Source: an uncultured Bacteroidales bacterium
Lineage (GTDB): Bacteria; Bacteroidota; Bacteroidia; Bacteroidales; UBA932
Length of the DNA stretch: 18,559 nt
Reading direction: 5' to 3'
Assembly: GCA_900546445.1 (NCBI GenBank)
Contig: URCV01000035.1
Coordinates: 1 to 18,559, forward strand
In this document: one piece after another, positions 8,293 to 15,464 of the stretch
Position numbering within the stretch: the first letter of the stretch is position 1
Layout: each line of letters begins with the position of its first letter
Position numbers and translations under genes: made by a program
The notes under the pieces: generated by a model
Told to the model about the DNA's origin: nothing
Databases searched by the model: none
The model's input: the letters and a program-made list of their open reading frames with translations, nothing else

Positions 8293-8300
8293 TATTTTTG
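8293..8300 (+). promoter_or_regulatory. -7 box TATTTTTG for the phosphofructokinase gene
   Basis: TATTTTTG fully matches TAnnTTTG. It starts 2 nt after the amylase stop and lies 34 nt upstream of the ATG at 8335; a TTTT stretch about 20 nt further upstream (8269-8272) could be a degenerate -33 box. The leader that follows is very A/T-rich, which is common for strongly translated Bacteroidota genes. Confidence 0.58.
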
Positions 8301-8334
8301 CACCGCGAAAATTTTAAAACATAAATATATACAA

Positions 8335-9564
8335 ATGAAAGGTTCAGTAATTATTCTATGTGGCGGCGGCCCGGCTCCGGGCATGAACACCGTCGTATGC
8401 TCAGTCGCTAAGACTTTTCTCGCTAACGGTTACCGTGTAATCGGACTTCACGGTGGTTACAGCGGCCTTTTCTCAAAGAACCCTCGCATCGAGGACATCG
8501 ACTTCTTCAAGGCAGACGCTTACTTTAACAGAGGCGGTAGCTACCTTCAGATGAGTCGTTTCAAACCTACAGCAGAAGATTTCGAGAAAAACTTCAACCT
8601 CGACCTCTTTACCCAGAACGACATCAAGCTTCTGGTTACCGTAGGTGGTGACGATACTGCCTCTACGGCGAACCGTATCGCGAAGTTCCTCGAGCAGAAT
8701 AAATATCCTATAGCTAACATTCACGTTCCTAAGACTATAGATAACGACCTTCCACTTCCTAACAATACTCCTACCTTCGGATTCAATTCCGCTAAGGACG
8801 AAGGCGCACACATCGCTCGTACCGTTTACGAAGATGCACGTACTTCAGGAAACTGGCTCATCATCTCCGCTATGGGACGTAGCGCAGGCCACTTGGCATT
8901 AGGCATCGGTGAGGCTACTCACTGCCCTATGACCATCATCCCTGAGATGTTCAACAAAACAGAAATTCACATCGACAAAATCATAAAGCTTACACTCGGT
9001 TCTATCATCAAACGCAAGATCCTGGGCATCGACTACGGTACCGTAGTAGTGGCTGAGGGCGTGTTCCACGACTTGGATCCGGAGGAAATCACCGCTACAG
9101 GTGCTCATCTTACTTACGACGAGCACGGACATCCGGAGCTCGGCAAGATCTCTAAGGCAGTGATGTTTAACGATATCCTCGAGAAAGAATTCAAGAAGAT
9201 AGGTATGAAGGTGAAGACCCGTCCTATCGAGATCGGGTACGACGTACGCTGCCAGGACCCTATCGCTTTCGACCTTACATACTGCTCAGAACTCGCTATG
9301 GGCGTATATGAGCTCTTCGAGAAAGGTGAGACCGGATGTATGGTATTCGTAGATCATAACGGTGAGGCCAAGCCGCTTTACCTGCACGATCTTCAGAACG
9401 AGGAAGGCAAGATCCCGCCACGCCGCGTAAATATCGATGGTGGTACTGCACAGAACTACTATAATCACATCTGCCACTACATTACAGAGGCTGATTATGA
9501 GGCTGCAAAGCAGTATGTCTCAAACCCTGCCGATTACGATTTCAAGAAAATTCTTAATTGGTAA
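8335..9564 (+). CDS. pfp: Pyrophosphate-dependent 6-phosphofructokinase (PfkA superfamily)
   Basis: A 409-residue cytoplasmic glycolytic enzyme that phosphorylates fructose 6-phosphate at C1, reversibly if pyrophosphate is the donor. Visible motifs are GGGPAPGMN at the N-terminus, the donor-site VGGDDTAST (about 103-111) and the catalytic PKTIDNDLP (about 132-140). In ATP-dependent enzymes the corresponding positions are Gly-Gly-Asp-Gly and Pro-Gly-Thr; the Asp at about 107 and Lys at about 133 seen here are the established signature of PPi-dependent enzymes. MGRSAGHLAL and a distal substrate-binding part complete the fold. The in-frame ATG at 8290 is rejected because the promoter box lies inside that extension and the family motif starts just after MKGSVIILC. 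Codons such as CGT, GGT, CCT and CTT are more common here than in neighbours, suggesting high expression. A strong terminator follows. Confidence 0.95.
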   Translation: MKGSVIILCGGGPAPGMNTVVCSVAKTFLANGYRVIGLHGGYSGLFSKNPRIEDIDFFKADAYFNRGGSYLQMSRFKPTAEDFEKNFNLDLFTQNDIKLLVTVGGDDTASTANRIAKFLEQNKYPIANIHVPKTIDNDLPLPNNTPTFGFNSAKDEGAHIARTVYEDARTSGNWLIISAMGRSAGHLALGIGEATHCPMTIIPEMFNKTEIHIDKIIKLTLGSIIKRKILGIDYGTVVVAEGVFHDLDPEEITATGAHLTYDEHGHPELGKISKAVMFNDILEKEFKKIGMKVKTRPIEIGYDVRCQDPIAFDLTYCSELAMGVYELFEKGETGCMVFVDHNGEAKPLYLHDLQNEEGKIPPRRVNIDGGTAQNYYNHICHYITEADYEAAKQYVSNPADYDFKKILNW

Positions 9565-9596
9565 GTTTAAATTGTTTTCCATAATTTAGTAGATTT

Positions 9597-9640
9597 GAGG
9601 AAGGCAGCCCGTGAGGGTCGCCTTCCTTTAGTTTTATTTA
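9597..9640 (+). terminator. Rho-independent terminator of the phosphofructokinase gene
   Basis: A 7-bp G/C-rich stem (GGAAGGC, 9599-9605, with GCCTTCC, 9620-9626) is extended inward after one A/C mismatch by a G-T wobble and three C-G pairs, closed by the tetraloop GTGA (9611-9614, GNRA type). A T-rich tail runs 9627-9640. On the minus strand the tail is not T-rich, so it mainly ends plus-strand transcripts; the convergent META gene may use it weakly. Confidence 0.88.
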
Positions 9641-9647
9641 CAGGTGT

Positions 9648-10049
9648 TTAGTTGACAAGTGTCATAACTACCTGACCGACACTATCCTTAAGCAACAGCT
9701 TTCCGTCTTCGAGCGAGTAGCTCTTGACCATACTCAGGGCGTGTACATAGGCAGTCTCCACTTCCATGGAATGAGGGTCCGCAGCCATTCTGGTCATAGG
9801 TCCGTCGGTGAATTTGATCTTTTCGCCCACGACTGAAACATTACCGTTAAGGTTATTTACGCCTGTCACTCCGTAAAATTCTCCTTTCGAAGTATTTATT
9901 TCCAGCGTAGCCTCGTTAAAGAGCTCTCCGAGTTCCACTCCCTCTATGCTCTCCACTTTCCATTTTCCGTCCAATTCACTATGCGAGCAGGAATTGAGAG
10001 AAAACAAACCCAACACGCAAGCGCAGATAATAAACAATGTCTTTTTCAT
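9648..10049 (-). CDS. META-domain (HslJ-like) lipoprotein
   Basis: A 133-residue lipoprotein with an N-terminal signal ending in lipobox SLNSC (Cys near residue 21), followed by a single META domain, the family that includes HslJ. The domain starts at LDGKWKVESIEG, has a central NNLNGNVSV turn and the typical GPMTRMAADPHSMEVETAYVHAL segment; family members often carry a Cys where this one has Ala. Heat-shock-inducible E. coli HslJ is linked to novobiocin resistance, but the role of the Bacteroidota homologues is not defined, so no specific function is claimed. It stands alone between the phosphofructokinase terminator and the divergent flavodiiron operon. No convincing TAnnTTTG box was found upstream. 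Confidence 0.88.
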   Translation of the reverse strand: MKKTLFIICACVLGLFSLNSCSHSELDGKWKVESIEGVELGELFNEATLEINTSKGEFYGVTGVNNLNGNVSVVGEKIKFTDGPMTRMAADPHSMEVETAYVHALSMVKSYSLEDGKLLLKDSVGQVVMTLVN

Positions 10050-10075
10050 AATTATAATTTTCAGAATTAAATAAC

Positions 10076-10083
10076 TATTTTTG
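10076..10083 (+). promoter_or_regulatory. -7 box TATTTTTG for the flavodiiron operon
   Basis: TATTTTTG fully matches TAnnTTTG and ends 21 nt before the ATG at 10105. No standard -33 TTTG was found. The in-frame TTG at 10081 lies inside this box and is therefore rejected as a start. Confidence 0.52.
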
Positions 10084-10104
10084 TGCTACAAAAAACAGTC
10101 CGTT

Positions 10105-11283
10105 ATGGTAAAGAATATCAGCAATTCGGTCAAATATATCGGAACAGACGATGTAGACCTCAAATTATTTGAAAATCAATACTTCCTTCCCGAGGGAATG
10201 GCATATAACTCCTATCTTATCCTCGACGAAAAGGTGGCCGTACTCGACACCACAGATCACCGCACGGCCAAGCAGTGGCAGGAAAACCTTAAGGAAGCGC
10301 TCGAGGGAAGGACTCCGGACTATCTCATAGTCCAGCACTTGGAGCCGGACCATTCCGCTCTCATAAAGTGGTTCATGGAAGAATACCCCGAGGCCGTGAT
10401 AGTCGCGAGCGCGAGGGCTCTTTCCATGCTCCCGCAGTTCTTCGAAGGATTCGAAGTAAGGAATGCATTGGCCGTGAAAGACGGGGACAAGCTCGAACTG
10501 GGCAGTCACTCCCTGACATTCGTCACTGCTCCTATGGTGCACTGGCCGGAGGTGATTATGACCTACGACAGCACCGACGCCGCTCTGTACAGCGCAGACG
10601 CATTCGGCAAGTTCGGAGCCCTGTCGGCGTGCGGATTTACCGGAAGCGAAGATAAGGATTGGGCTTGCGAGGCGCGAAGATACTACTTTAATATAGTGGG
10701 CAAATACGGCGGACCGGTCCAGACCGTGCTCAAAAAGCTCGCAGGACTGGAAATCAAGAGTATACGCTCGTTACACGGCCCTATTCTGGACGGCGAGACA
10801 GAAAAATACCTGCATCTTTACGACATCTGGAGCTCGTACCGGAGCGAATGCGAGGGCGTGTTCATAGCCTGCGCAAGCATATACGGAGGCACCATGAAGG
10901 CGGCGCAGTACATAGCCGAGGAGCTTCGTAAAAAGGGCGTGAAGGTGAGCCTTAGCGACTTGTGCGATTCCGATATGGCAGAGAACGTGGGAAACGCGTT
11001 CAAGTATTCTAAGATGGTGCTGGCCGCCAGCTCTTACGACGGAGGACTTTTCACCCCTATGTACGATTTCCTGCATAGACTTCAGATAAAGGGTTACTGC
11101 AAGCGTAAGGTGGCACTCGTAGAGAACGGCTCGTGGGCGCCAAGCGCGGGACGAGTGATGCGCGAGATGCTCTCCTCTATGAAAGAGCTCGACCTGCGAG
11201 AGACCACAGTCACCATAAAAAGCACAGTGAAATCCACTGACATAGAGGCGCTTGACGCTCTGGTTAACGACATCGCGCTATGA
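10105..11283 (+). CDS. Flavodiiron protein (FprA/FDP type A), oxygen or NO reductase
   Basis: A 392-residue cytoplasmic protein made of a metallo-beta-lactamase-like diiron domain followed by a flavodoxin domain. It reduces O2 to water and/or NO to N2O, protecting anaerobes. The diiron ligands are visible: HLEPDH (His 78, Glu 80, Asp 82, His 83), the His of MVHWPE (146), the Asp of SADAFG (165) and the His of SLHGPI (224). The FMN phosphate loop SIYGGT lies at about 258-263, and the second flavin-contacting region around AASSYDGG is present. There is no C-terminal rubredoxin or flavin-reductase fusion, so electrons must come from a separate donor. The ATG at 10105 is chosen over an upstream TTG inside the promoter box. 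Its TGA overlaps the ATG of the next gene by 4 nt. Oxygen versus NO preference cannot be told from sequence. Confidence 0.96.
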   Translation: MVKNISNSVKYIGTDDVDLKLFENQYFLPEGMAYNSYLILDEKVAVLDTTDHRTAKQWQENLKEALEGRTPDYLIVQHLEPDHSALIKWFMEEYPEAVIVASARALSMLPQFFEGFEVRNALAVKDGDKLELGSHSLTFVTAPMVHWPEVIMTYDSTDAALYSADAFGKFGALSACGFTGSEDKDWACEARRYYFNIVGKYGGPVQTVLKKLAGLEIKSIRSLHGPILDGETEKYLHLYDIWSSYRSECEGVFIACASIYGGTMKAAQYIAEELRKKGVKVSLSDLCDSDMAENVGNAFKYSKMVLAASSYDGGLFTPMYDFLHRLQIKGYCKRKVALVENGSWAPSAGRVMREMLSSMKELDLRETTVTIKSTVKSTDIEALDALVNDIAL

Positions 11284-12158
11284 GACGGACGGGAATTGTC
11301 ATAGCAGTGGGGCTGGTTCTTACCCTATCCTGCGCTAATCGCGGAGCACGCTCTGCGAAGCAGGTGTCTACCCCGAAGGTGGATTCGGTGAATTTCACTA
11401 TGGTGCAGCCGCCTGCCATCCTCGAGGACAATGCGCAGCGACTCGACTTCGCGATAACGCATTTCTGGGACAAATTGAGCCCTAAGTGCTATCGTCAGCA
11501 GGTAGAGGGCCAATTCGCGAACTGGATCTGGATTTCCGAGCAAGTGGGCCGTAAGAAGGCCTGCGAATCACTTATAAAGGCGTATGAAAAGAGTCCTGAG
11601 GTGATTCTGGAATTAGCAGAGAAGTATCTCTATGACCCGCAGTCGCCTTATCGCGACGAAGACATCTACGGGGCGCTGGCAGCCTATGTGGGAGGAGACT
11701 TGCAGAAGACCGCGCGTCTTTGCGCATTGAACGCCGTGGGCACAAAGGCCGCCGATTTTACCATAGAAGATGCTCGCGGACGTCACTTTTCTCTTTACAA
11801 TGTAAAGGCAAAGTTTACATTGCTCTTTTTCAGCAATCCTTACTGTAACGCATGTAAGGAAATCATCGATGCGCTGAAGTCGAGCGAGCAGGTCACCAAT
11901 GCCCTGGAGACGGGAGAATTGGCAGTGGTAAATATGTATGTGGACGAGGATCTGGAGCAGTGGCGCTCTTATCTGAAGGCCTATCCCAAATCGTGGAAGA
12001 GCGGATTTGACCCGACATTCACGCTGCAGGATTCGGAAAAATATAACATTAGGGCCATCCCTTCGCTGTACTTGCTCGACGAGAACAAGGTCGTGATGCT
12101 GAAGGACGCGCCTCTGGAAAAGGTAATGTCTAGATTAGAAAAAGAAATCGGAAAGTAA
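11280..12158 (+). CDS. Thioredoxin-like lipoprotein with DUF5106-like N-terminal region
   Basis: A 292-residue exported lipoprotein (lipobox LTLSC, Cys near 18). Residues about 45-150 resemble the helical N-terminal region (DUF5106-like) found in Bacteroidota TlpA/AhpC-type proteins; this part is recalled from family pattern and is less sure. Residues about 155-290 form a thioredoxin-like domain: GTKAADFTIEDA at its start, the redox motif CNAC (Cys 189 and Cys 192) after LLFFSNPY, and a cis-proline in RAIPSLYLLD (Pro about 261). It probably acts as a membrane-anchored thiol-disulfide oxidoreductase in the periplasm or at the outer membrane. It overlaps the flavodiiron gene by ATGA (11280-11283), and its TAA shares one base with the thioesterase ATG, so the three are coupled. 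The substrate is unknown. Confidence 0.88.
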   Translation: MRRTGIVIAVGLVLTLSCANRGARSAKQVSTPKVDSVNFTMVQPPAILEDNAQRLDFAITHFWDKLSPKCYRQQVEGQFANWIWISEQVGRKKACESLIKAYEKSPEVILELAEKYLYDPQSPYRDEDIYGALAAYVGGDLQKTARLCALNAVGTKAADFTIEDARGRHFSLYNVKAKFTLLFFSNPYCNACKEIIDALKSSEQVTNALETGELAVVNMYVDEDLEQWRSYLKAYPKSWKSGFDPTFTLQDSEKYNIRAIPSLYLLDENKVVMLKDAPLEKVMSRLEKEIGK

Positions 12159-12553
12159 TGGAAAGTTTTAAAAGAGAGGTGAAGTATTATGAGTGCGACA
12201 GAATGGGCATAACGCATCACTCCAATTACATTCGCTTTATGGAAGAGGCACGCATCTATGTTCTTGATATGCTGGGATATGGATTCGACAGGATGGAGGC
12301 AGAGGGTGTCGTGTCCCCTGTGGTGGCCGTAAGCTGCGAATACAAAAAGCCTACGACCTTTAAGGACGAGATAGAGATAAGCTTGAAAGTCAAGGAGATG
12401 TCCGAGCTTAAGATTACCTTTTCGTATGTTATGAAAGTAAAAGGGGTACTGGTATGCAAAGCCACCAGCACCCACTGTTTCATTGAAAACGGACGACCTT
12501 TCTCCTTTCAGAAAAGATGGCCCGAACTTACCGAAAAATTGATGGAACTATAA
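12158..12553 (+). CDS. Hotdog-fold acyl-CoA thioesterase (YbgC/4-hydroxybenzoyl-CoA type)
   Basis: A 131-residue cytoplasmic hotdog-fold enzyme. The N-terminal signature YYECDRMGITHHSNY, followed by FMEEAR, is that of the 4-hydroxybenzoyl-CoA thioesterase-like family, with the catalytic Asp near residue 14. The remaining beta-strands (EYKKPTTFKDEIEI, FSYVMKVKGVLVCKATSTHCFI) fit one complete hotdog unit, and the length is normal. It likely hydrolyses acyl-CoA or acyl-carrier-protein thioesters; the chain length is not predictable. It begins 1 nt inside the previous gene's stop codon. Its 3' end overlaps by 6 nt the end of the convergent ROK kinase gene (12548-12553). Confidence 0.92.
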   Translation: MESFKREVKYYECDRMGITHHSNYIRFMEEARIYVLDMLGYGFDRMEAEGVVSPVVAVSCEYKKPTTFKDEIEISLKVKEMSELKITFSYVMKVKGVLVCKATSTHCFIENGRPFSFQKRWPELTEKLMEL

Positions 12554-13519
12554 TTCCCACGCGATGGCAGATGAGCCGAGGATGGCCGCATCGGAATCCT
12601 TCAATTCAGAGAATAGCAGCTGCACCTTGTCCTTCCAGAGTGGGCACACTGTCTCGTTCATAGCCTTGACTGCAGGCTCGTAAAGGAGCTCACGTGCCTT
12701 CGCCACGCCTCCGAAGAGGATGATGGCCTCAGGAGATGAGAATGCTATGAAATTGGCCAATGCCTCGCCCAGAATGCGTCCGGTGAAGGCGTAGACCTGG
12801 TTGGCGATGTTATCCCCCGCAAATGCGGCTTCCTGCACGTCCTTAGCCGTGATGTTGTCGATGTCGCGCAGTACGCTCGGGGTGTCGATTTGGGTCTCGA
12901 GCAGCTCGCGTGCGGTTCTGGCGATGCCCGGTGCCGAGCAGTAGGTCTCCAAACAGCCCACCGAGCCGCATCCGCAGGCTCTTCCGTTATGTCTTATCAC
13001 TCGCACGTGGCCTAATTCGCCGGCGAATCCGTCGTGGCCGTAGACGAGCTTTCCGTCGATGACGATTCCACTTCCCACGCCCGTGCCTAAGGTAATGACT
13101 ATAAAATCTTTCATACCCCTGGCAGCGCCATAGTACATTTCGCCCAGGGCTGCGGCGTTAGCGTCGTTCGTAAGGGCTACCGGTATGCCGTCGAGCGCTT
13201 CGGAGAGCATATTTGCGAATGGAACTATGCGACCATTGGCCCAAGTCACGTTAGCGGCATTGTCGATGGTTCCGCTGCGGTAGTTCGCGCAAGGAGCGCC
13301 GGCACCCACGCCGAGTATCTGGTCCTCGACGCCCAGCTTGGCGAAGAGTCCCTTAAGCGCCTCTGCCATAAACGGCACGAATTCAGCGGGGTCCGTGTGT
13401 TTGTTAGACGGAATGACCGTCTCGCCCACTACGTTACCACGTCTGTCTATAACTCCCATTTTAGCGGTCTGGCCGCCGATGTCGATACCTACGACATAAT
13501 TCTTTCCCGGTGTAATCAT
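12548..13519 (-). CDS. ROK family sugar kinase, probable glucokinase
   Basis: A 323-residue cytoplasmic ATP-dependent sugar kinase of the ROK family. The phosphate-1 motif GIDIGGQTAKMG (Asp about 13) is at the N-terminus, the catalytic Asp lies in LTNDANAAALGE (about 119), the phosphate-2 motif is LGTGVGSG (about 144-151), followed by FAGELGHV (His about 171) and the ROK zinc motif CGCGSVGCLE (Cys 182, 184, 189). A hydrophobic glycine-rich adenosine motif (AIILFGGVA) is near the C-terminus. The full set fits a glucokinase, though N-acetylmannosamine or fructose kinase cannot be excluded. It is the last gene of a minus-strand operon, 12 nt after the aminotransferase stop. It contains no N-terminal DNA-binding domain, so it is not a ROK repressor. 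Confidence 0.93.
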   Translation of the reverse strand: MITPGKNYVVGIDIGGQTAKMGVIDRRGNVVGETVIPSNKHTDPAEFVPFMAEALKGLFAKLGVEDQILGVGAGAPCANYRSGTIDNAANVTWANGRIVPFANMLSEALDGIPVALTNDANAAALGEMYYGAARGMKDFIVITLGTGVGSGIVIDGKLVYGHDGFAGELGHVRVIRHNGRACGCGSVGCLETYCSAPGIARTARELLETQIDTPSVLRDIDNITAKDVQEAAFAGDNIANQVYAFTGRILGEALANFIAFSSPEAIILFGGVAKARELLYEPAVKAMNETVCPLWKDKVQLLFSELKDSDAAILGSSAIAWEL

Positions 13520-13531
13520 CTATTTATCAGT

Positions 13532-14764
13532 TTAGTTTTTGTTATTATATTCTTCAAGTGCCTTTTCGAGTATCAAAAGCGCTCTCTGCAGGTCGTGCTT
13601 GCACAAGACATAGGCTAATCGCACCTGGTCCCTGCCCAGTTTCGCGTCAGTATAGAATCCGGCTGCAGGCGCCATCATAATGGTCTCTCCCACATACCCC
13701 TTCGGGGTCTTCTCGTCCTTATAGGTGAAGTCGGAAAGACACCACGCACAGAATTTCTCGGCGTCGTCGACAGGCAGCTTGGCCACCGTATAGAAGGCTC
13801 CCATAGGCATGGGCGTGTAGCAGCCCGGAATGCGGTTCACTCCGTCTATCAAGCACTTACGCCTCTCTACGTATTCGTCGTAGACCTCGCGCGAGTACTG
13901 CTCCGTGCCCTCGATGGACGCTTCGGCCACTATCTGGCCCAGCAGCGGTGGGCTGAGGCGGAGTTGGCAGAACTTCATCACTGTCCTGCGCACTTGCTCG
14001 TTTTTCGTAATCAGCGCACCGATTCTGATGCCGCACTCCGAATAGCGCTTCGACACGGAGTCGATGAGCACCACGTTCTGCTCTATGCCCTCGAGGTGCA
14101 TCGCCGAGATGTAGGGCGAGCCGGTGTAGATGAACTCGCGGTAGACCTCGTCGGAAAACAGGTAGAGGTTATATTTCTTTACCAAATCGCGTATCTGGTT
14201 CATCTCCTTCTGGGTATAGAGGTAGCCCGTAGGGTTGTTAGGGTTGCAGATGAGGATGGCCTTCGTGTGTTCGTTAATCAACTCCTCGAACTTCTCTACC
14301 TTAGGCAGGCAGAAACCTTCTTCGATGGTCGTGGTGACCGTACGGATTACCGCTCCCGCCGAGATGGCGAAGGACATATAGTTCGCATAGGCCGGCTCCG
14401 GGACTATTATCTCGTCGCCCGGATTAAGACAGCTCATAAAGGCGAAAAGCACCGCCTCGCTACCACCTGTCGTGATGATGATCTCATCGGGGTGGAGCTT
14501 GATCTGGTAGCGCTCGTAATAGCCCACCAGAGCCTGCCTTAAGGAGCGGTAACCCTGCGACGGAGAATACTCCAGAACGCGCCTGTCTATCGTCTTGAGC
14601 GCATCCAGTGCCTTCTGCGGAGTCGGAAGGTCCGGCTGACCGATGTTCAGTTTATAGATCTTAACTCCCCTATCCTCGGCCTCGTAGGCCAATGGAGCCA
14701 ATTTCCTGATAGGCGATGCCGGCATATCCATGCCGCGCTGCGAAATCTGCAATTCCTTATTCAT
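13532..14764 (-). CDS. Pyridoxal-phosphate-dependent class I/II aminotransferase
   Basis: A 410-residue cytoplasmic fold-type I aminotransferase. Visible features are the N-terminal IGQPDLPTP (about 41-49), the cofactor segment TTGGSEAVLFAF (about 98-109), NPNNPTG (about 174-180, with the Asn that contacts the PLP O3'), SDEVYREF (Asp 205 and Tyr 208 bind the pyridine ring), the Schiff-base Lys in DSVSKRYSECGIRIG (about Lys 239, with phosphate-binding Arg 247), and a C-terminal Arg in QVRLAYVL for the substrate carboxylate. It resembles aspartate/alanine-type transaminases of Bacteroidota; the amino donor is not determined. The ATG at 14764 is preferred: it lies 7 nt after the upstream cupin stop and starts close to the family N-terminus, whereas an in-frame ATG upstream would run into the cupin gene. 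Confidence 0.93.
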   Translation of the reverse strand: MNKELQISQRGMDMPASPIRKLAPLAYEAEDRGVKIYKLNIGQPDLPTPQKALDALKTIDRRVLEYSPSQGYRSLRQALVGYYERYQIKLHPDEIIITTGGSEAVLFAFMSCLNPGDEIIVPEPAYANYMSFAISAGAVIRTVTTTIEEGFCLPKVEKFEELINEHTKAILICNPNNPTGYLYTQKEMNQIRDLVKKYNLYLFSDEVYREFIYTGSPYISAMHLEGIEQNVVLIDSVSKRYSECGIRIGALITKNEQVRRTVMKFCQLRLSPPLLGQIVAEASIEGTEQYSREVYDEYVERRKCLIDGVNRIPGCYTPMPMGAFYTVAKLPVDDAEKFCAWCLSDFTYKDEKTPKGYVGETIMMAPAAGFYTDAKLGRDQVRLAYVLCKHDLQRALLILEKALEEYNNKN

Positions 14765-14771
14765 AATAAAG

Positions 14772-15182
14772 TTATTTCCATTCTTCACTTCCATCTTCGC
14801 CATAACGGCCGTCCTTCACCTCGAAAATCACCGTCGGCTCGAGCGCCTGTATCGTATGCCAATCCCCTGCCGGAACCACCACACCGAAACTCCCCTGCTC
14901 GCGATCCAGAAGACAGCGCGACACCTCGTGCCCCTCGGCGTCATAGAAGAGCTCGACCGCCCTACCGCTGATGAGGATTATGCTCTCGTTCGAATTAGGG
15001 TGCCTGTGAATCGGCACCACCGTCCCCGGCATCAGCGCATTCAACATCCGCTGGCTGTTATCCGCGACCCCGGAGCCCCCGCCCGTAGCGCAGTTCCTCA
15101 GATCAAAATTCTGCCTAAGACGCGGACTCTCAGCCGCCCTGGCCAATAGCTCCGCCACCAATTCTTTATCTATCCCTATCAT
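14772..15182 (-). CDS. WbuC-type cupin-fold metalloprotein
   Basis: A 136-residue single-domain cupin similar to WbuC, a family often found with surface-polysaccharide genes. The metal-binding motif is visible as PIHRHPNSNE (His about 59 and 61, Glu about 66) and the second His in VPAGDWHTI (about 109), and the family ending VIFEVKDGRYG is present. The N-terminal RARxxESPRLRQNFDL-like region is also family-typical (here the segment around residues 14-28). It is the first gene of the minus-strand operon with the aminotransferase and ROK kinase. It is probably a small metal-dependent isomerase, or a binding protein acting on a sugar or amino-sugar derivative; the reaction is not known. Confidence 0.87.
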   Translation of the reverse strand: MIGIDKELVAELLARAAESPRLRQNFDLRNCATGGGSGVADNSQRMLNALMPGTVVPIHRHPNSNESIILISGRAVELFYDAEGHEVSRCLLDREQGSFGVVVPAGDWHTIQALEPTVIFEVKDGRYGEDGSEEWK

Positions 15183-15200
15183 AACCGAAATGATTTGATG

Positions 15201-15208
15201 TAAATATA
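15201..15208 (-). promoter_or_regulatory. Possible -7 box for the cupin operon
   Basis: Read on the minus strand, TATATTTA matches 7 of 8 positions of TAnnTTTG and lies 18 nt before the cupin ATG. No TTTG box was found at the standard spacing. Weak support. Confidence 0.33.
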
Positions 15209-15396
15209 CAATTAATTTGGGAAAAAGTTACTCGTTAACGTCGTTTTTCAGGTTCGTAGAAATGACCGCTTCCCGTACGGAGAGAAGGTGGGTTGGCTGA
15301 TTTCCCTCTCGGCTCAAATCGTCAAAACTTTTGGAAGTTTGCGGAATTGAGGAGATAAAGTAATCTATTGCATAATATGGCAGGACTATTTGTGTT

Positions 15397-15431
15397 TTTG
15401 ACACGATATTAGAAATTTTTGCGTATCTTTG
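15397..15431 (+). promoter_or_regulatory. Bacteroidota promoter for hsdM
   Basis: A TTTG -33 box (15397-15400, within TTTTTG) is followed after 23 nt by TATCTTTG (15424-15431), a full -7 match. The spacing is slightly longer than the usual 19-21. The ATG of hsdM at 15465 follows after 33 nt. The TTG at 15429, an alternative in-frame start, lies inside the -7 box. Confidence 0.6.
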
Positions 15432-15464
15432 AGCATAGCAAGTAACAAACTACAATTCACATAT

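Larger units (their letters stand above)
15183..15464. other. 282-nt intergenic region between host operon and restriction-modification genes
   Basis: This is the longest non-coding stretch of the window, between two divergent transcription units. It holds the cupin promoter candidate at its left and the hsdM promoter at its right. In between I see the palindrome CCGTACGG (15273-15280) and a small hairpin at 15323-15341 (CAAAACTT, loop TTGG, AAGTTTG; one bulged A) with no T-tail. No small gene with convincing coding character and no tRNA or insertion sequence remnant was recognised. It is the natural place for the left boundary of the acquired island. Confidence 0.6.

Noticed and set aside
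8290..8334. Upstream ATG start giving a 15-residue extension of the phosphofructokinase
   Set aside because: The extension spans the -7 promoter box and A/T-rich leader; family members begin next to the GGGPAPGMN motif.
15273..15280. Palindrome CCGTACGG as an operator or attachment site
   Set aside because: An 8-nt palindrome is common by chance and no second copy or associated regulator was seen.
15323..15341. Small hairpin in the intergenic region as a terminator
   Set aside because: The stem has a bulge, is A/T-rich and lacks a following T-tract, so termination is not supported.
15429..15464. Upstream TTG start for hsdM
   Set aside because: The TTG is part of the TATCTTTG -7 box, so it would not be in the transcript; the ATG at 15465 fits the family.
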